The notes: generated by a model not told the origin, from the sequence alone. A stretch of 13,562 nt of DNA from CAZOHG01 sp964579725 (GCA_964579725.1 CAZOHG010000082.1:1-13562), one strand, 5' to 3'; shown: positions 1-7,724, counted from the stretch's first letter. Translations and numbers: made by a program.

Positions 1-1304
1 AACACCTCGTTATTTTTCAGACCGGCGCGCACCTCAATTTCACCTTTGTGGGTAAACTTTACCGCGTTTCCCACAATGTTCATAAAAACCTGGTACAACT
101 TTCGGGAATCGACGTAAATCGGGGGGAGATTTTCCTCAATGTGAAAAGTTAATTCCAACGGCAAATTGCGAACCATTGGTTCCACAGTTGCTCTCACCGC
201 TTCAACTATATTGTTCACTAAGCAGGGCTCAGGGTACAGATTCATATTTCCGTTTTGAAGCTTGGAAAAATCCAGAATCTCATTGATTAAATCCAGCAGG
301 TGATTGCCGGAGGTCAAAATATTCTGCAGGGCTTTGCGCTGTTCGTCATTCACGGAGCCGTAGACGCCGTCCCGCAGAAGTTCGGCGTAGCCCAAAACGC
401 CGTTTAAGGGGGTTCGGAGCTCGTGACTGACATTAGAAACAAACTGAGATTTGAGTCGGTTGATTTCTTCCAACTTCTCGTTTTTTGCCTTGAGCTCGAG
501 ATTCAACTTTTTTAATTCCTCACTCTGCCGCAGCAATTCGCGCTCAGTTGCCAGTCGTTCCGAAATATCCCGGGCAATGCCCTGGTACCCCTGAATCGCC
601 CCATTGCGCACAATCAGCGTAATATTCAATTCCACTGGAATATCCGTGCCGTCTTTCGCACGAATTTTTGTTTCAATGTGGTGAATGACTTTCTTAGAGC
701 GAAGCTGTGCGATTTTCTTGGAAAATCGACGCCGTTCTCCCGGGGCAATGAGATGACGAAAATGCTGCTTCAAAAGCTCACGCCGATTGTAACCCGTGAG
801 CACCTGAATTTTTTTGTTGACCCAAACAAAGTTCCCCTTTTGGTCTAAAACGTAAATTCCGTCATCGGCATTCTCAACCAAATCTCGGTAGAGTTGCTCC
901 GTTGCATCTAAACGTTCCTCCAACCCCCTGTTTTCCAAGACCTTACGAACTGTAATGGGAAGGGTCATCAGATACCCTTCCGACTTAATCAAATAATCGT
1001 AAGCCCCCCGTTTGATTGCCTTTACGGCAACGGTCTCGCTTCCCATGCCGGTTACAATAATAACCGGCGTTTTAATGCGGCTGGATTTGATTTCGTCTAA
1101 AACCTGCAACCCGTCTTTGTCGGGAAGAGAGTAATCGAGAATAATGGCGTCGAACTCTTCTTCATTCAGAGAATCCAGGCACTCCTGCCCGGAAAATGCC
1201 TGAACAATTTGAATATTCCGAATGTGTTTCTTCAGGGCAATTCGGGTGAGTTCGGCGTGATCTCGGTTGTCTTCAGCCAATAAAATTTTCTTCTTTTCCG
1301 TCAT
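1..1304 (-). CDS. REC-PAS-histidine kinase (partial, C-terminus beyond window)
   Basis: This is a cytoplasmic signalling kinase with 434 residues visible; the reading frame is open to the left edge. Residues 1-125 are a receiver domain with acidic pocket E11/D12, phospho-acceptor D57 (ILDYSLPDKDG), T85 and K107. The usual Lys-Pro after strand 5 is Lys-Ser (YLIKSEG). Residues about 136-250 form a PAS domain and 252-285 a coiled-coil linker. The HisKA domain has H294 in VSHELRTPLNG, and the ATPase domain is seen up to its N-box (N413, GNAVKFT). The later ATP-lid glycine boxes lie outside the window. There is no signal peptide or membrane segment. The ATG is preceded by a GAGGAG-type ribosome site, and the gene lies 26 bases after the upstream kinase gene on the same strand. 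The receiver probably takes phosphate from a partner kinase, plausibly the neighbour; this is inference. Family assignment is secure, the signal is unknown. Confidence 0.93.
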   Translation of the reverse strand, partial: MTEKKKILLAEDNRDHAELTRIALKKHIRNIQIVQAFSGQECLDSLNEEEFDAIILDYSLPDKDGLQVLDEIKSSRIKTPVIIVTGMGSETVAVKAIKRGAYDYLIKSEGYLMTLPITVRKVLENRGLEERLDATEQLYRDLVENADDGIYVLDQKGNFVWVNKKIQVLTGYNRRELLKQHFRHLIAPGERRRFSKKIAQLRSKKVIHHIETKIRAKDGTDIPVELNITLIVRNGAIQGYQGIARDISERLATERELLRQSEELKKLNLELKAKNEKLEEINRLKSQFVSNVSHELRTPLNGVLGYAELLRDGVYGSVNDEQRKALQNILTSGNHLLDLINEILDFSKLQNGNMNLYPEPCLVNNIVEAVRATVEPMVRNLPLELTFHIEENLPPIYVDSRKLYQVFMNIVGNAVKFTHKGEIEVRAGLKNNEV

Positions 1305-1330
1305 GCGTACCCGACTCTCCTCACTTCCCA

Positions 1331-3505
1331 CTATTTTTCTACCACCGATGCACTGGCCGCATCGGTTTTTTCTTCGCGGCGCTCCTCGGTGTCCGCTACG
1401 GATTGGTGGGGCAGAATAACTCGAAAAACCGAACCCACACCGACCGTACTTTCTACTTCAATATGCCCCTTGTGCATTTCCACGATTTCCCGAACCAGAG
1501 ACAGCCCCAACCCGGTTCCTCGCTCTTCCTGCGCGCGTTCGTCCTTCACCCGATAAAATTTGTCAAAAATCCGGGAGAGATGATTTTTGGGAATCCCGTA
1601 CCCCTGGTCGCGGACCTCAAGCACCACGCGAGTCCCTTCTTCCCGCAATTCTAAGGTCACTTTTGTACCGGACGGGCTGTATTTAATGGCATTGGACAAC
1701 AGATTTAAAATCACTTCCGAAAACAACTTGGCATCCACTTTAACGGGAGCCATGTGACGCGGGAGATGAACATCCAATTTGATTTCTTTTGTTTGCGCCT
1801 GACTGCTGGCGATGTAGAGAATGCCCTCAATCAGTTCAGGAAGCTGCAAAAGCACCGGATGAAAATCAACTCGACCGGCTTCAATTCGACTCAAATCTAA
1901 GAATTTGTTGACCAAATCGGACAGACGGTCGGATTCCTGCTTAATTATTTTGGAATATTCGAGGATTTCGTCCCGGCCCAGTTCGGCATCCTGCAACAAT
2001 TCCGCAAATCCCGAAATGGATGTCAGAGGCGAGCGCAATTCGTGTGCCACCAAAGAAACCAACTCGGTCTTCATCCGATCAATTTCCTTTTCCCTCGTAA
2101 TATCCCTTAAAATAGTTACTGCTGCGATTTCGTGCCCCTCGTGGTCGTACACCAGACTGGCGCGCGCTTGAAAATAGGTTTCCTTACGGCCGCCCTCTAA
2201 ACGGACACTAAATTCACGGGTGACGGTTTTTTCTTCGGGATTAAATCGAATCTCCCGCACCAAATCCTCCAGGGCTTCTACCGGAATCGCCTGTCCTAAA
2301 AAAGTGTCCACCACCTGCGCTTCTTTAATTTTAAACCAGTCCTCCACGGCGGAATTGAGCATCACGATTTTGCCGTGTTTGTCCGTTACAATCACTCCGT
2401 CCGCGATATTCCGGAGGATGGCGCGGGTTTTGGCTCGCTCGGAAATAATTTCATTCAGATTCATCTCATTCAAACGCCGAAGTTCAACCACCATGTAATT
2501 GAAAATCTTCGCCAATCGGCCGATTTCGTCGTCCGAATGGATTTGAATGGACTGGGTAAAATCCCCGCGAGCAATTTCCGTTGCTGATCGAGCAAAATGC
2601 TGCAATGGTGCGGTAATCTTTTTGGCAAAGAAATAGGCACCCAAAAAAGCCATTGCGATTCCAAAAAGCAACAAAATAAAAAAGCCGTATTGGGCTCGGT
2701 AGGCGGGAGCAAAAACGTCAATCTTCGGCACGGCTCCCACGACCCAGAGTGGCAACTGCTTAATTTGACGGGTGACAATCAGCCAATTTTTGCCCGGTTT
2801 TTCAATGCTGGCTTCAAATAATTTTACAGATCGTTCCTGCGGAGCCCGAATCACCGCCGCAATTTTCGCGGCGAGAGCCGGCGCTATTTTTCCCGAGGAA
2901 ATCGGAAAATAGTGCCCGTTTGCGTCCAAAAGCCCCAGAAAAAACGGCGATTGGGAGGTTACTACCTCCTGTCTGAGGTTGAGCAAAACAGCGGGCATTG
3001 AAACAACCGCTGCCCAGTACCCCCGATTTCCGTCCATTTTTCGGGCAAAAAGAAAATAGCCTACTCGATTGTTCCGCGTGGGGTAAACCGCACTGCACGC
3101 CATTTCAGGCGCTGGCTGTTTTTTTAAGAAACGGGCAAAGGTGTTTAAAAAGCCGGTAGCAATTAGCGGATGGTCTGCTTGGCCAGGAGAATAAACGACT
3201 TGCCACCCGGAGGGGGTTAGCTGAAGAACCTGTGCGATTTCGGGCACTCGGTAGGGCCGGTGTCCTGCCGAAAGTCCGGCGTCCCAAAATTGCAAATAGT
3301 CTTCCCACCTTTCCACCAGATGGAAAGCCAATTTCATTTGCAAAAGACGGGTCTGACTGTGCAATTGTGCTTCGGCCGTGGTACGAGAAGAAACCCACCT
3401 GCTCCTGAAAAAGTAAAGTCCCATTAAAATAAGGGGAACCAAAACAATCAGCAGCGTGACCGAAACCAGTTGATTTCGCAGACTTTTATGTTTAAAAAGG
3501 CTCAT
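1331..3505 (-). CDS. Membrane sensor histidine kinase (dCache-like, HAMP, PAS, HisKA, HATPase)
   Basis: A full-length 724-residue sensor kinase of the inner membrane. Membrane helices at about 12-33 and 273-294 flank an extracytoplasmic domain of about 240 residues. Its pattern (GYWAAVVSMPA followed by LLDANGHYF) resembles dCache ligand sensors. HAMP covers about 295-350, PAS about 357-470 and HisKA about 478-545 with phospho-acceptor H488 (VAHELRSPLTS). The ATPase domain carries the N-box (N601/N605), G1 DQGYG (633-637), F-box DKFYRV and G2 GTGLGL (663-668), so the catalytic core looks intact. The tail after residue 700 is charged and low in complexity. The ATG overlaps the stop of the preceding response-regulator gene (ATGA), and only a weak GAGTGA precedes it, so translation is probably coupled. 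It most likely phosphorylates the REC-GGDEF protein encoded just upstream; this is inferred from gene order. The ligand is not predictable. Confidence 0.95.
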   Translation of the reverse strand: MSLFKHKSLRNQLVSVTLLIVLVPLILMGLYFFRSRWVSSRTTAEAQLHSQTRLLQMKLAFHLVERWEDYLQFWDAGLSAGHRPYRVPEIAQVLQLTPSGWQVVYSPGQADHPLIATGFLNTFARFLKKQPAPEMACSAVYPTRNNRVGYFLFARKMDGNRGYWAAVVSMPAVLLNLRQEVVTSQSPFFLGLLDANGHYFPISSGKIAPALAAKIAAVIRAPQERSVKLFEASIEKPGKNWLIVTRQIKQLPLWVVGAVPKIDVFAPAYRAQYGFFILLLFGIAMAFLGAYFFAKKITAPLQHFARSATEIARGDFTQSIQIHSDDEIGRLAKIFNYMVVELRRLNEMNLNEIISERAKTRAILRNIADGVIVTDKHGKIVMLNSAVEDWFKIKEAQVVDTFLGQAIPVEALEDLVREIRFNPEEKTVTREFSVRLEGGRKETYFQARASLVYDHEGHEIAAVTILRDITREKEIDRMKTELVSLVAHELRSPLTSISGFAELLQDAELGRDEILEYSKIIKQESDRLSDLVNKFLDLSRIEAGRVDFHPVLLQLPELIEGILYIASSQAQTKEIKLDVHLPRHMAPVKVDAKLFSEVILNLLSNAIKYSPSGTKVTLELREEGTRVVLEVRDQGYGIPKNHLSRIFDKFYRVKDERAQEERGTGLGLSLVREIVEMHKGHIEVESTVGVGSVFRVILPHQSVADTEERREEKTDAASASVVEK

Positions 3506-4503
3506 TCACTCGGTAAAATTGCGACGACTTTATTGCGTCCGGTTTGTTTTGCCGCGTAAAGATTGCGGTCGACATTTTCAATCAATTGATTCGACGTTTT
3601 GCCGTCTTCAGGGTAGGTTGCTACCCCAATACTGACGGTAAGGCGTCCATTGGGCTGTGCCTGCTCGTTTCGAAAAGGCATCGCCTCGATTAATTTTCGA
3701 ATCTTCTCAGCCACCACCACAGCCGCCGACTTGTCGGTGTCCGGCAGGATCAAAATAAATTCCTCACCGCCGTACCGGCATGGAACATCTATTTTCCGAA
3801 TATTTTCCTTCACGGCTTTGGCGATTTTAGCCAGTACTTCGTCCCCCGCCGGGTGTCCGTTGGTATCGTTATAATTCTTGAAAAAATCAATGTCCAACAT
3901 AATAAGAGACAATTTGAGCTGGTGGCGACCAGCACGTGCCAACTCGTGCTCCAATTGGGTACGAAAATAGCGGTAGTTGTACAGTTCAGTCAAACCGTCC
4001 GTTACGGCAAGTTGCTGCAAGCGCTTACGGGCGTTGTCCAATTGCTCCACTTTGTTTTCCAGTTCGTCGTGAAGAAATTTAAGTCGCAAAAGCGAACGTA
4101 CGCGAACCATAAGTTCCGTTTTATTGAAGGGCTTTGAAATAAAATCGTCGGCTCCGGCCTCAATACCGCGAATTTTATCTTCAATATCTTTAAGCGCCGT
4201 AACCATAATAATGGGAATAAAACGCGTGGTGGGATCATTTTTCAAAATTCGGCAAACCTCGTAGCCGTTTTTCTTGGGCATCATGATGTCCAAAAGAATC
4301 AAATCGGGCGACTCCGTGTACACCTTCCTCAAAGCCTCTTCACCGTCCATGGCCATGACGACTTCATAACCCGCCCCTTGCAAGTAAGCTTTCTGGAGTT
4401 CCAAATTAATGGCGATGTCATCCACCAACAGAATTTTCGCAACTTTGTCCTGAAATTCCTGAATCTTCTCGGTGTTTTTATCCCGCGCTCCCTCTTCAGC
4501 CAT
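3502..4503 (-). CDS. Response regulator with GGDEF diguanylate cyclase output
   Basis: A 333-residue soluble regulator with PleD/WspR-like logic: phosphorylation of the receiver should activate synthesis of cyclic di-GMP from two GTP. The receiver (about 22-140) has DD at 28-29, phospho-acceptor D72 (LLDIMMPKKNG) and K124 (SKPF). A helical linker (143-167) leads into the GGDEF domain (about 165-331). That domain has the DGLTELYN opening, metal/substrate residues in LDIDFFKNYND (D204) and an active-site GGEEF at 245-249. The product-inhibition site RxxD (RKID, 236-239) sits exactly five residues before GGEEF, so allosteric feedback is expected. The ATG is preceded by GGAGG seven bases upstream. 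It is the first gene of the signalling block, 56 bases downstream of gcvPB with no visible terminator between, and its stop overlaps the start of the membrane kinase gene. Cyclase activity is predicted from intact motifs. Confidence 0.95.
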   Translation of the reverse strand: MAEEGARDKNTEKIQEFQDKVAKILLVDDIAINLELQKAYLQGAGYEVVMAMDGEEALRKVYTESPDLILLDIMMPKKNGYEVCRILKNDPTTRFIPIIMVTALKDIEDKIRGIEAGADDFISKPFNKTELMVRVRSLLRLKFLHDELENKVEQLDNARKRLQQLAVTDGLTELYNYRYFRTQLEHELARAGRHQLKLSLIMLDIDFFKNYNDTNGHPAGDEVLAKIAKAVKENIRKIDVPCRYGGEEFILILPDTDKSAAVVVAEKIRKLIEAMPFRNEQAQPNGRLTVSIGVATYPEDGKTSNQLIENVDRNLYAAKQTGRNKVVAILPSE

Positions 4504-4559
4504 GCACTACCCTCCACACCTGCATTTCTGCATTTTGCTCAATTCCTTTTGACGAAATG

Positions 4560-6020
4560 TTACTTTTTGTCTTGTTCCGGTGTCCATTTAACTTGAAGCT
4601 GACGAGCCGCCAAAGCTTCATTTAAACGCCGTACGGGGGTTGTAACGGGAGCTTCTTTAACCAACTCCGGATTTTCCTGCACTTCTTCAGCAATTTGAAG
4701 CATGGCCTCCGCAAAAGCGTCTAACACCTGTCGCGATTCCGTTTCCGTGGGTTCAATCATTAGGGCTTCGTGAACAATGAGCGGAAAATAAACCGTCGGG
4801 GCGTGAAATCCCAAATCCAAAAGGCGTTTCGCAATGTCCAACGTTTTTACACCGAGTTTTTTCTGCCGATCTCCCGAAAGCACAAACTCATGCATCGGGC
4901 GTCGCTTGTAAGGCAATTCGTAGGCATCTTGTAGTTTGGACAACAAATAATTGGCATTTATTAAGGCATTTCGGCTCACCTGTTTCAGGCCTTTGTCCCC
5001 CAACATCCGAATGTACGTATAGGCCTTTACCATAACAGCAAAATTACCCCAAAAAGCCTGCACTTTCCCGATGGAATCCGGACGATTGAAGTTTAGAGAA
5101 TACCTCTCGCCTTTTTTTTGAATCGTGGGCACTGGCAGGAAAGCTTCCAACCGTCGCGACACGCCCACGGGGCCGCTCCCCGGGCCACCTCCGCCGTGCG
5201 GCGTTGAGAATGTTTTGTGAAGATTAAAATGCATGACGTCCACACCTATGTCGCCGGGGCGTACAATGCCAAGGAGTGCATTGAGATTGGCTCCGTCCAT
5301 GTAGAGCAGGGCACCGACGTTGTCCAACAGGCGCTTAATTTCCTCTATTTGCGATTCAAAAAGCCCCAGCGTGTTGGGATTTGTCAGCATGAGTGCCGCC
5401 ACGTCTTCGTCTAAATTGGCTTTTAACTGCTCAATATCGATTAGCCCCTCTTCATTTGAACGGATTTGCACCGCTTGGTAGCCGGAAATGACGGAACTGG
5501 CCGGGTTCGTTCCGTGGGCGGAATCCGGCAATAGTATTTTTTTTCTGGGATTGCCCCGTTTTTCGTGGTAGGCTCTAATCATCATGACACCCGTCATTTC
5601 TCCGTGAGCTCCAGCCGCAGGTTGCAAGGTAACGGCGTGCATACCGGAGATTTCGCACAAGTAGTTTGAGAGCTCGTACATGAGTTGGAGAGCCCCTTGC
5701 GAAAAACGGGCTTCCTGTAAGGGGTGAACGGCCGCAAATCCCTCCAGACGGGCGGCATTTTCATTGATTTTCGGATTGTACTTCATTGTACAGGAACCCA
5801 ACGGGTAAAATCCCTTGTCCACGTGGTAATTTTTCCCGGATAAATGCACAAAATGACGCACAACATCGGGCTCGGAAACTTCAGGTAAATTGGGCCGTGA
5901 TTGCCGCAAAAATCTATTGGGAATGAGAGCTTCAACCGGCCGCGTAGGGATCTTCAAATCGGGCAACGTGTACCCTTTTCTGCCCTTGGAACTTAATTCA
6001 AAAATGACTTGATCGTACAT
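4560..6020 (-). CDS. gcvPB: Glycine dehydrogenase (decarboxylating) subunit 2, P2 subunit of glycine cleavage system
   Basis: The catalytic, PLP-carrying half of the split P-protein. With subunit 1 it decarboxylates glycine and transfers the aminomethyl group to lipoyl-GcvH in the cytoplasm. The 486 residues match the usual subunit-2 length. Diagnostic motifs are FYPLGSCTMKYNPK (71-84), DSAHGTNPAS (166-175), TNPNTLGLFE (213-222) and the PLP-lysine region FNLHKTFSTPHGGGGPG, where K269 forms the Schiff base. The C-terminal domain carries HEFVLSG and APTVYFPLIVHEALMIEPTE. The ATG follows a GAGG five bases upstream. Subunit 1 (gcvPA), which often precedes it directly, is absent here, and neither gcvT nor gcvH is in the window, so the partners must be elsewhere. 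Downstream, the c-di-GMP signalling genes follow in the same direction and could be co-transcribed. The identification is very secure. Confidence 0.97.
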   Translation of the reverse strand: MYDQVIFELSSKGRKGYTLPDLKIPTRPVEALIPNRFLRQSRPNLPEVSEPDVVRHFVHLSGKNYHVDKGFYPLGSCTMKYNPKINENAARLEGFAAVHPLQEARFSQGALQLMYELSNYLCEISGMHAVTLQPAAGAHGEMTGVMMIRAYHEKRGNPRKKILLPDSAHGTNPASSVISGYQAVQIRSNEEGLIDIEQLKANLDEDVAALMLTNPNTLGLFESQIEEIKRLLDNVGALLYMDGANLNALLGIVRPGDIGVDVMHFNLHKTFSTPHGGGGPGSGPVGVSRRLEAFLPVPTIQKKGERYSLNFNRPDSIGKVQAFWGNFAVMVKAYTYIRMLGDKGLKQVSRNALINANYLLSKLQDAYELPYKRRPMHEFVLSGDRQKKLGVKTLDIAKRLLDLGFHAPTVYFPLIVHEALMIEPTETESRQVLDAFAEAMLQIAEEVQENPELVKEAPVTTPVRRLNEALAARQLQVKWTPEQDKK

Positions 6021-6314
6021 GTAGGCCTCGTTGTCCAGAATCGTGAGAAGTCAAAAAACACCATCTCTAAAATAACAAAAATCAAGAGATAAAGTCAAGT
6101 TAATTTTTGCTAACATTTTACTTAATAGATCGGCACTTTTCCTTTCAAATCGCCCCGAAATCTTTGCAAAAACATGCCCTTTTTGCCGAGTATCCGTTTC
6201 AGCCCAAAAGAGCCGCTTATCCCGCCCCATTCCAGTGAAAATGCAACAAAAATACAGTCGGAGAAGAAAACGCATTCCCCCGGGGCATTGACGACAATCG
6301 GATTGACAAAACAA
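6021..6314. other. Intergenic region between mutY and gcvPB
   Basis: This stretch holds the candidate gcvPB promoter near its left end and a run of A/T-rich sequence. An 87-codon minus-strand frame fills most of it, but it is Cys/Phe-rich, resembles no family I know and has no convincing ribosome site, so I do not call it. I see no glycine-riboswitch-like arrangement and no classical terminator for mutY. A CCCCGGGG palindrome near 6277-6287 lies downstream of mutY but cannot form a normal hairpin loop. Confidence 0.5.
6069..6098 (-). promoter_or_regulatory. Candidate sigma-70-type promoter for gcvPB with overlapping inverted repeat
   Basis: Read on the minus strand, TTGACT (6093-6098) is followed after 17-18 bases by TTATTT/TATTTT (6069-6075). 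The transcript would begin about 40 bases before the gcvPB ATG. An inverted repeat ATCTCT-N16-AGAGAT (6063-6068 and 6085-6090) covers the -10 region and spacer, a typical operator position. The -35 box is good and the -10 moderate. Regulation by the repeat is speculation. Confidence 0.5.
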
Positions 6315-7451
6315 CTATTCGGGGGAATTGTCGTTCAAAATTTTTCGAATTACGCGGACATCAGCCGCTGGAAAGGGCAGTTCACGTAATTGCTTCGGTT
6401 GAACCCATCTGAAATCGTCCACGCCATTCAATTTCGGCCGGCCACCCAAAAATTCACAATGAAACATGTGGAGCGTAATTTTAAAATGCGAATACGCGTG
6501 TTTGACATCCATAAAATGTCTTCCTACCCGGACCGTAAGATTGAGCTCCTCGCGAATTTCCCTCTGCAGGCAGGTTTCCAGCGTCTCACCGGAAAGGCAT
6601 TTCCCTCCCGGGAATTCCCAGAGTCCCCCCAACATTTTGTCCGTGGGGCGAAGGGTGATCAGAATTTCTCCGTCTTTCCAAATCACCCCTGCCGCTACAT
6701 GGTAGTGAGGCGTTTTTTTGCGGGGATTGCGGACAGGGAGTTCTGCCTGTCTTTCCGTTGAAAAAGCGCCGCAGAAATCCCTCACCGGACAGACGGCACA
6801 TTCGGGCTCCCGCGGCGTACAAACGGTGGCACCCAATTCCATGAGAGCCTCGTTGTGTCTTCCCGGGGCCTCCGAGGGAAGCAATTCCTCCGCTAACTGC
6901 CACAACGTTGCCTTGCCCTTAGAGCTGTCCACAGGCTCCTCAAAAAGAAACACCCGACTCAACACCCGAATTACATTTCCATCCAAGACAGGCTCCGGAA
7001 CGCCAAAAGCCAAACTGAGAATAGCACCGGCCGTGTAGGGGCCAATTCCGGGCAATTGTAAAATAGCCTCTTTGGAATCGGGCAGTTGTCCGCCAAATCT
7101 TTCCAAAACCATTTTGGCGGCGCGGTGCAAATTTCGAGCGCGGCTGTAGTAGCCCAGACCCTCCCAAACTTTTAAAACATCCTGCAAAGGTGCCTGGGCC
7201 AGAGACTCAATATTGGGGAATTTTGCTACAAACCGAGTAAAATATTCCGCTACTGAGCGCACCTGCGTTTGTTGCAACATGATTTCGGAAACCCAAACCG
7301 TGTACGGCGTGCGGAAACGGCGCCAGGGCAGGTCGCGCCGATTTTTTTCAAACCAATCGGCCAATCGCTTTTGAAAAATTTCAACATTCAAATCAAATTT
7401 TTCACTGGTCAAAGGATTTATTTGGGCTTGTTTTTTCTCGAACTTTGTCAT
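6315..7451 (-). CDS. mutY: A/G-specific adenine glycosylase with Nudix-like C-terminal domain
   Basis: MutY removes adenine mispaired with 8-oxoguanine. With the start chosen here it has 378 residues. The HhH glycosylase domain (about 25-230) has catalytic E56 in WVSEIMLQQTQV, helix-hairpin-helix LPGIGPYTAGAI (133-144) and catalytic D157 in PVLDGNV. The [4Fe-4S] cluster has C211, C218, C221 and C227 in C-x6-C-x2-C-x5-C spacing. The C-terminal domain (about 248-375) is MutT-like, with the 8-oxoG-reading loop kept as YSH (320-322) and a Nudix box at 283-305 complete except for Asn at its final Gly. The start is uncertain. The frame opens at a GTG (7494-7496) 15 codons earlier, but a candidate promoter -10 overlaps that GTG, so I prefer the internal ATG (MTKFEKK) despite a poorly placed ribosome site. 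mutY stands alone and is transcribed divergently from the M23 peptidase gene. Confidence 0.95.
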   Translation of the reverse strand: MTKFEKKQAQINPLTSEKFDLNVEIFQKRLADWFEKNRRDLPWRRFRTPYTVWVSEIMLQQTQVRSVAEYFTRFVAKFPNIESLAQAPLQDVLKVWEGLGYYSRARNLHRAAKMVLERFGGQLPDSKEAILQLPGIGPYTAGAILSLAFGVPEPVLDGNVIRVLSRVFLFEEPVDSSKGKATLWQLAEELLPSEAPGRHNEALMELGATVCTPREPECAVCPVRDFCGAFSTERQAELPVRNPRKKTPHYHVAAGVIWKDGEILITLRPTDKMLGGLWEFPGGKCLSGETLETCLQREIREELNLTVRVGRHFMDVKHAYSHFKITLHMFHCEFLGGRPKLNGVDDFRWVQPKQLRELPFPAADVRVIRKILNDNSPE

Positions 7452-7486
7452 GTGGACACCGCGTACGCAAATTTCCTTTTTAATAA

Positions 7487-7515
7487 AGAATAGCACAGGA
7501 TTCCAAAAATTGCCA
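7487..7515 (-). promoter_or_regulatory. Candidate promoter for mutY (extended -10)
   Basis: On the minus strand, TGCTATTCT forms an extended -10 (hexamer at 7487-7492). A weak -35, TGGCAA (7510-7515), lies 17 bases upstream. Transcription would start near 7480. This would exclude the GTG at 7494-7496 as the mutY start and favour the ATG at 7451. Confidence 0.4.
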
Positions 7516-7546
7516 CATTTTCTCCCCCTTCGTCACCGGTTTTCGG

Positions 7547-7575
7547 TTGATTTTTGTCGACGGATTTGATATATT
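7547..7575 (+). promoter_or_regulatory. Promoter for the M23 peptidase gene
   Basis: TTGATT (7547-7552) and TATATT (7570-7575) are separated by exactly 17 bases. The -10 is extended by an upstream TG (TGATATATT). This is the best-looking sigma-70-type promoter in the window. A start near 7582 gives a leader of about 140 bases. Confidence 0.65.
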
Positions 7576-7581
7576 AGAAGC

Positions 7582-7724
7582 CAATTCCGAAACTATTTTT
7601 CAGATGAAAAAGGCTGTTGGAGATTGCTCACAAGTGAGATTTTGAATGCAACGCACCCGGTACACGCGTTTCTCATTTTAACAAAATACCGCCGTTTTTT
7701 TTGAAAAACCTAAAGGGGCACGTC
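7582..7724 (+). other. Long 5' leader of the M23 peptidase gene
   Basis: About 140 untranslated bases lie between the predicted transcription start and the TTG start codon. They contain a short palindrome CTCACAAGTGAG (7627-7638) followed by ATTTTG, and a T-run (7694-7702) just before the ribosome site. A 13-codon frame starting at ATG 7604 has no ribosome site and is probably chance. I recognise no riboswitch. Confidence 0.35.
7712..7718 (+). promoter_or_regulatory. Ribosome binding site fixing a TTG start
   Basis: AAAGGGG lies six bases before TTG 7725. The open frame extends back to another TTG at 7701, but that one overlaps a T-run with no ribosome site, and it would put eight extra residues before the signal peptide. 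The site therefore selects 7725. Confidence 0.7.

Noticed and set aside
6277..6287. CCCCGGGG palindrome as mutY terminator
   Set aside because: The arms abut with no room for a loop, and no T-run follows closely.
6051..6314. 87-codon minus-strand frame between mutY and gcvPB
   Set aside because: Its composition is odd (Cys/Phe/Arg-rich), it has no good ribosome site, and it runs through the likely gcvPB promoter.
6021..6314. Glycine riboswitch upstream of gcvPB
   Set aside because: The predicted transcript leader is only about 40 bases, and I find none of the conserved aptamer arrangement in the longer region.
6390..6761. 123-codon plus-strand frame opposite mutY
   Set aside because: It is a shadow of the Nudix-domain part of mutY, with no independent support.
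7604..7645. 13-codon frame in the M23 gene leader (MKKAVGDCSQVRF)
   Set aside because: It has no ribosome site and no regulatory codon run, so it is probably chance.
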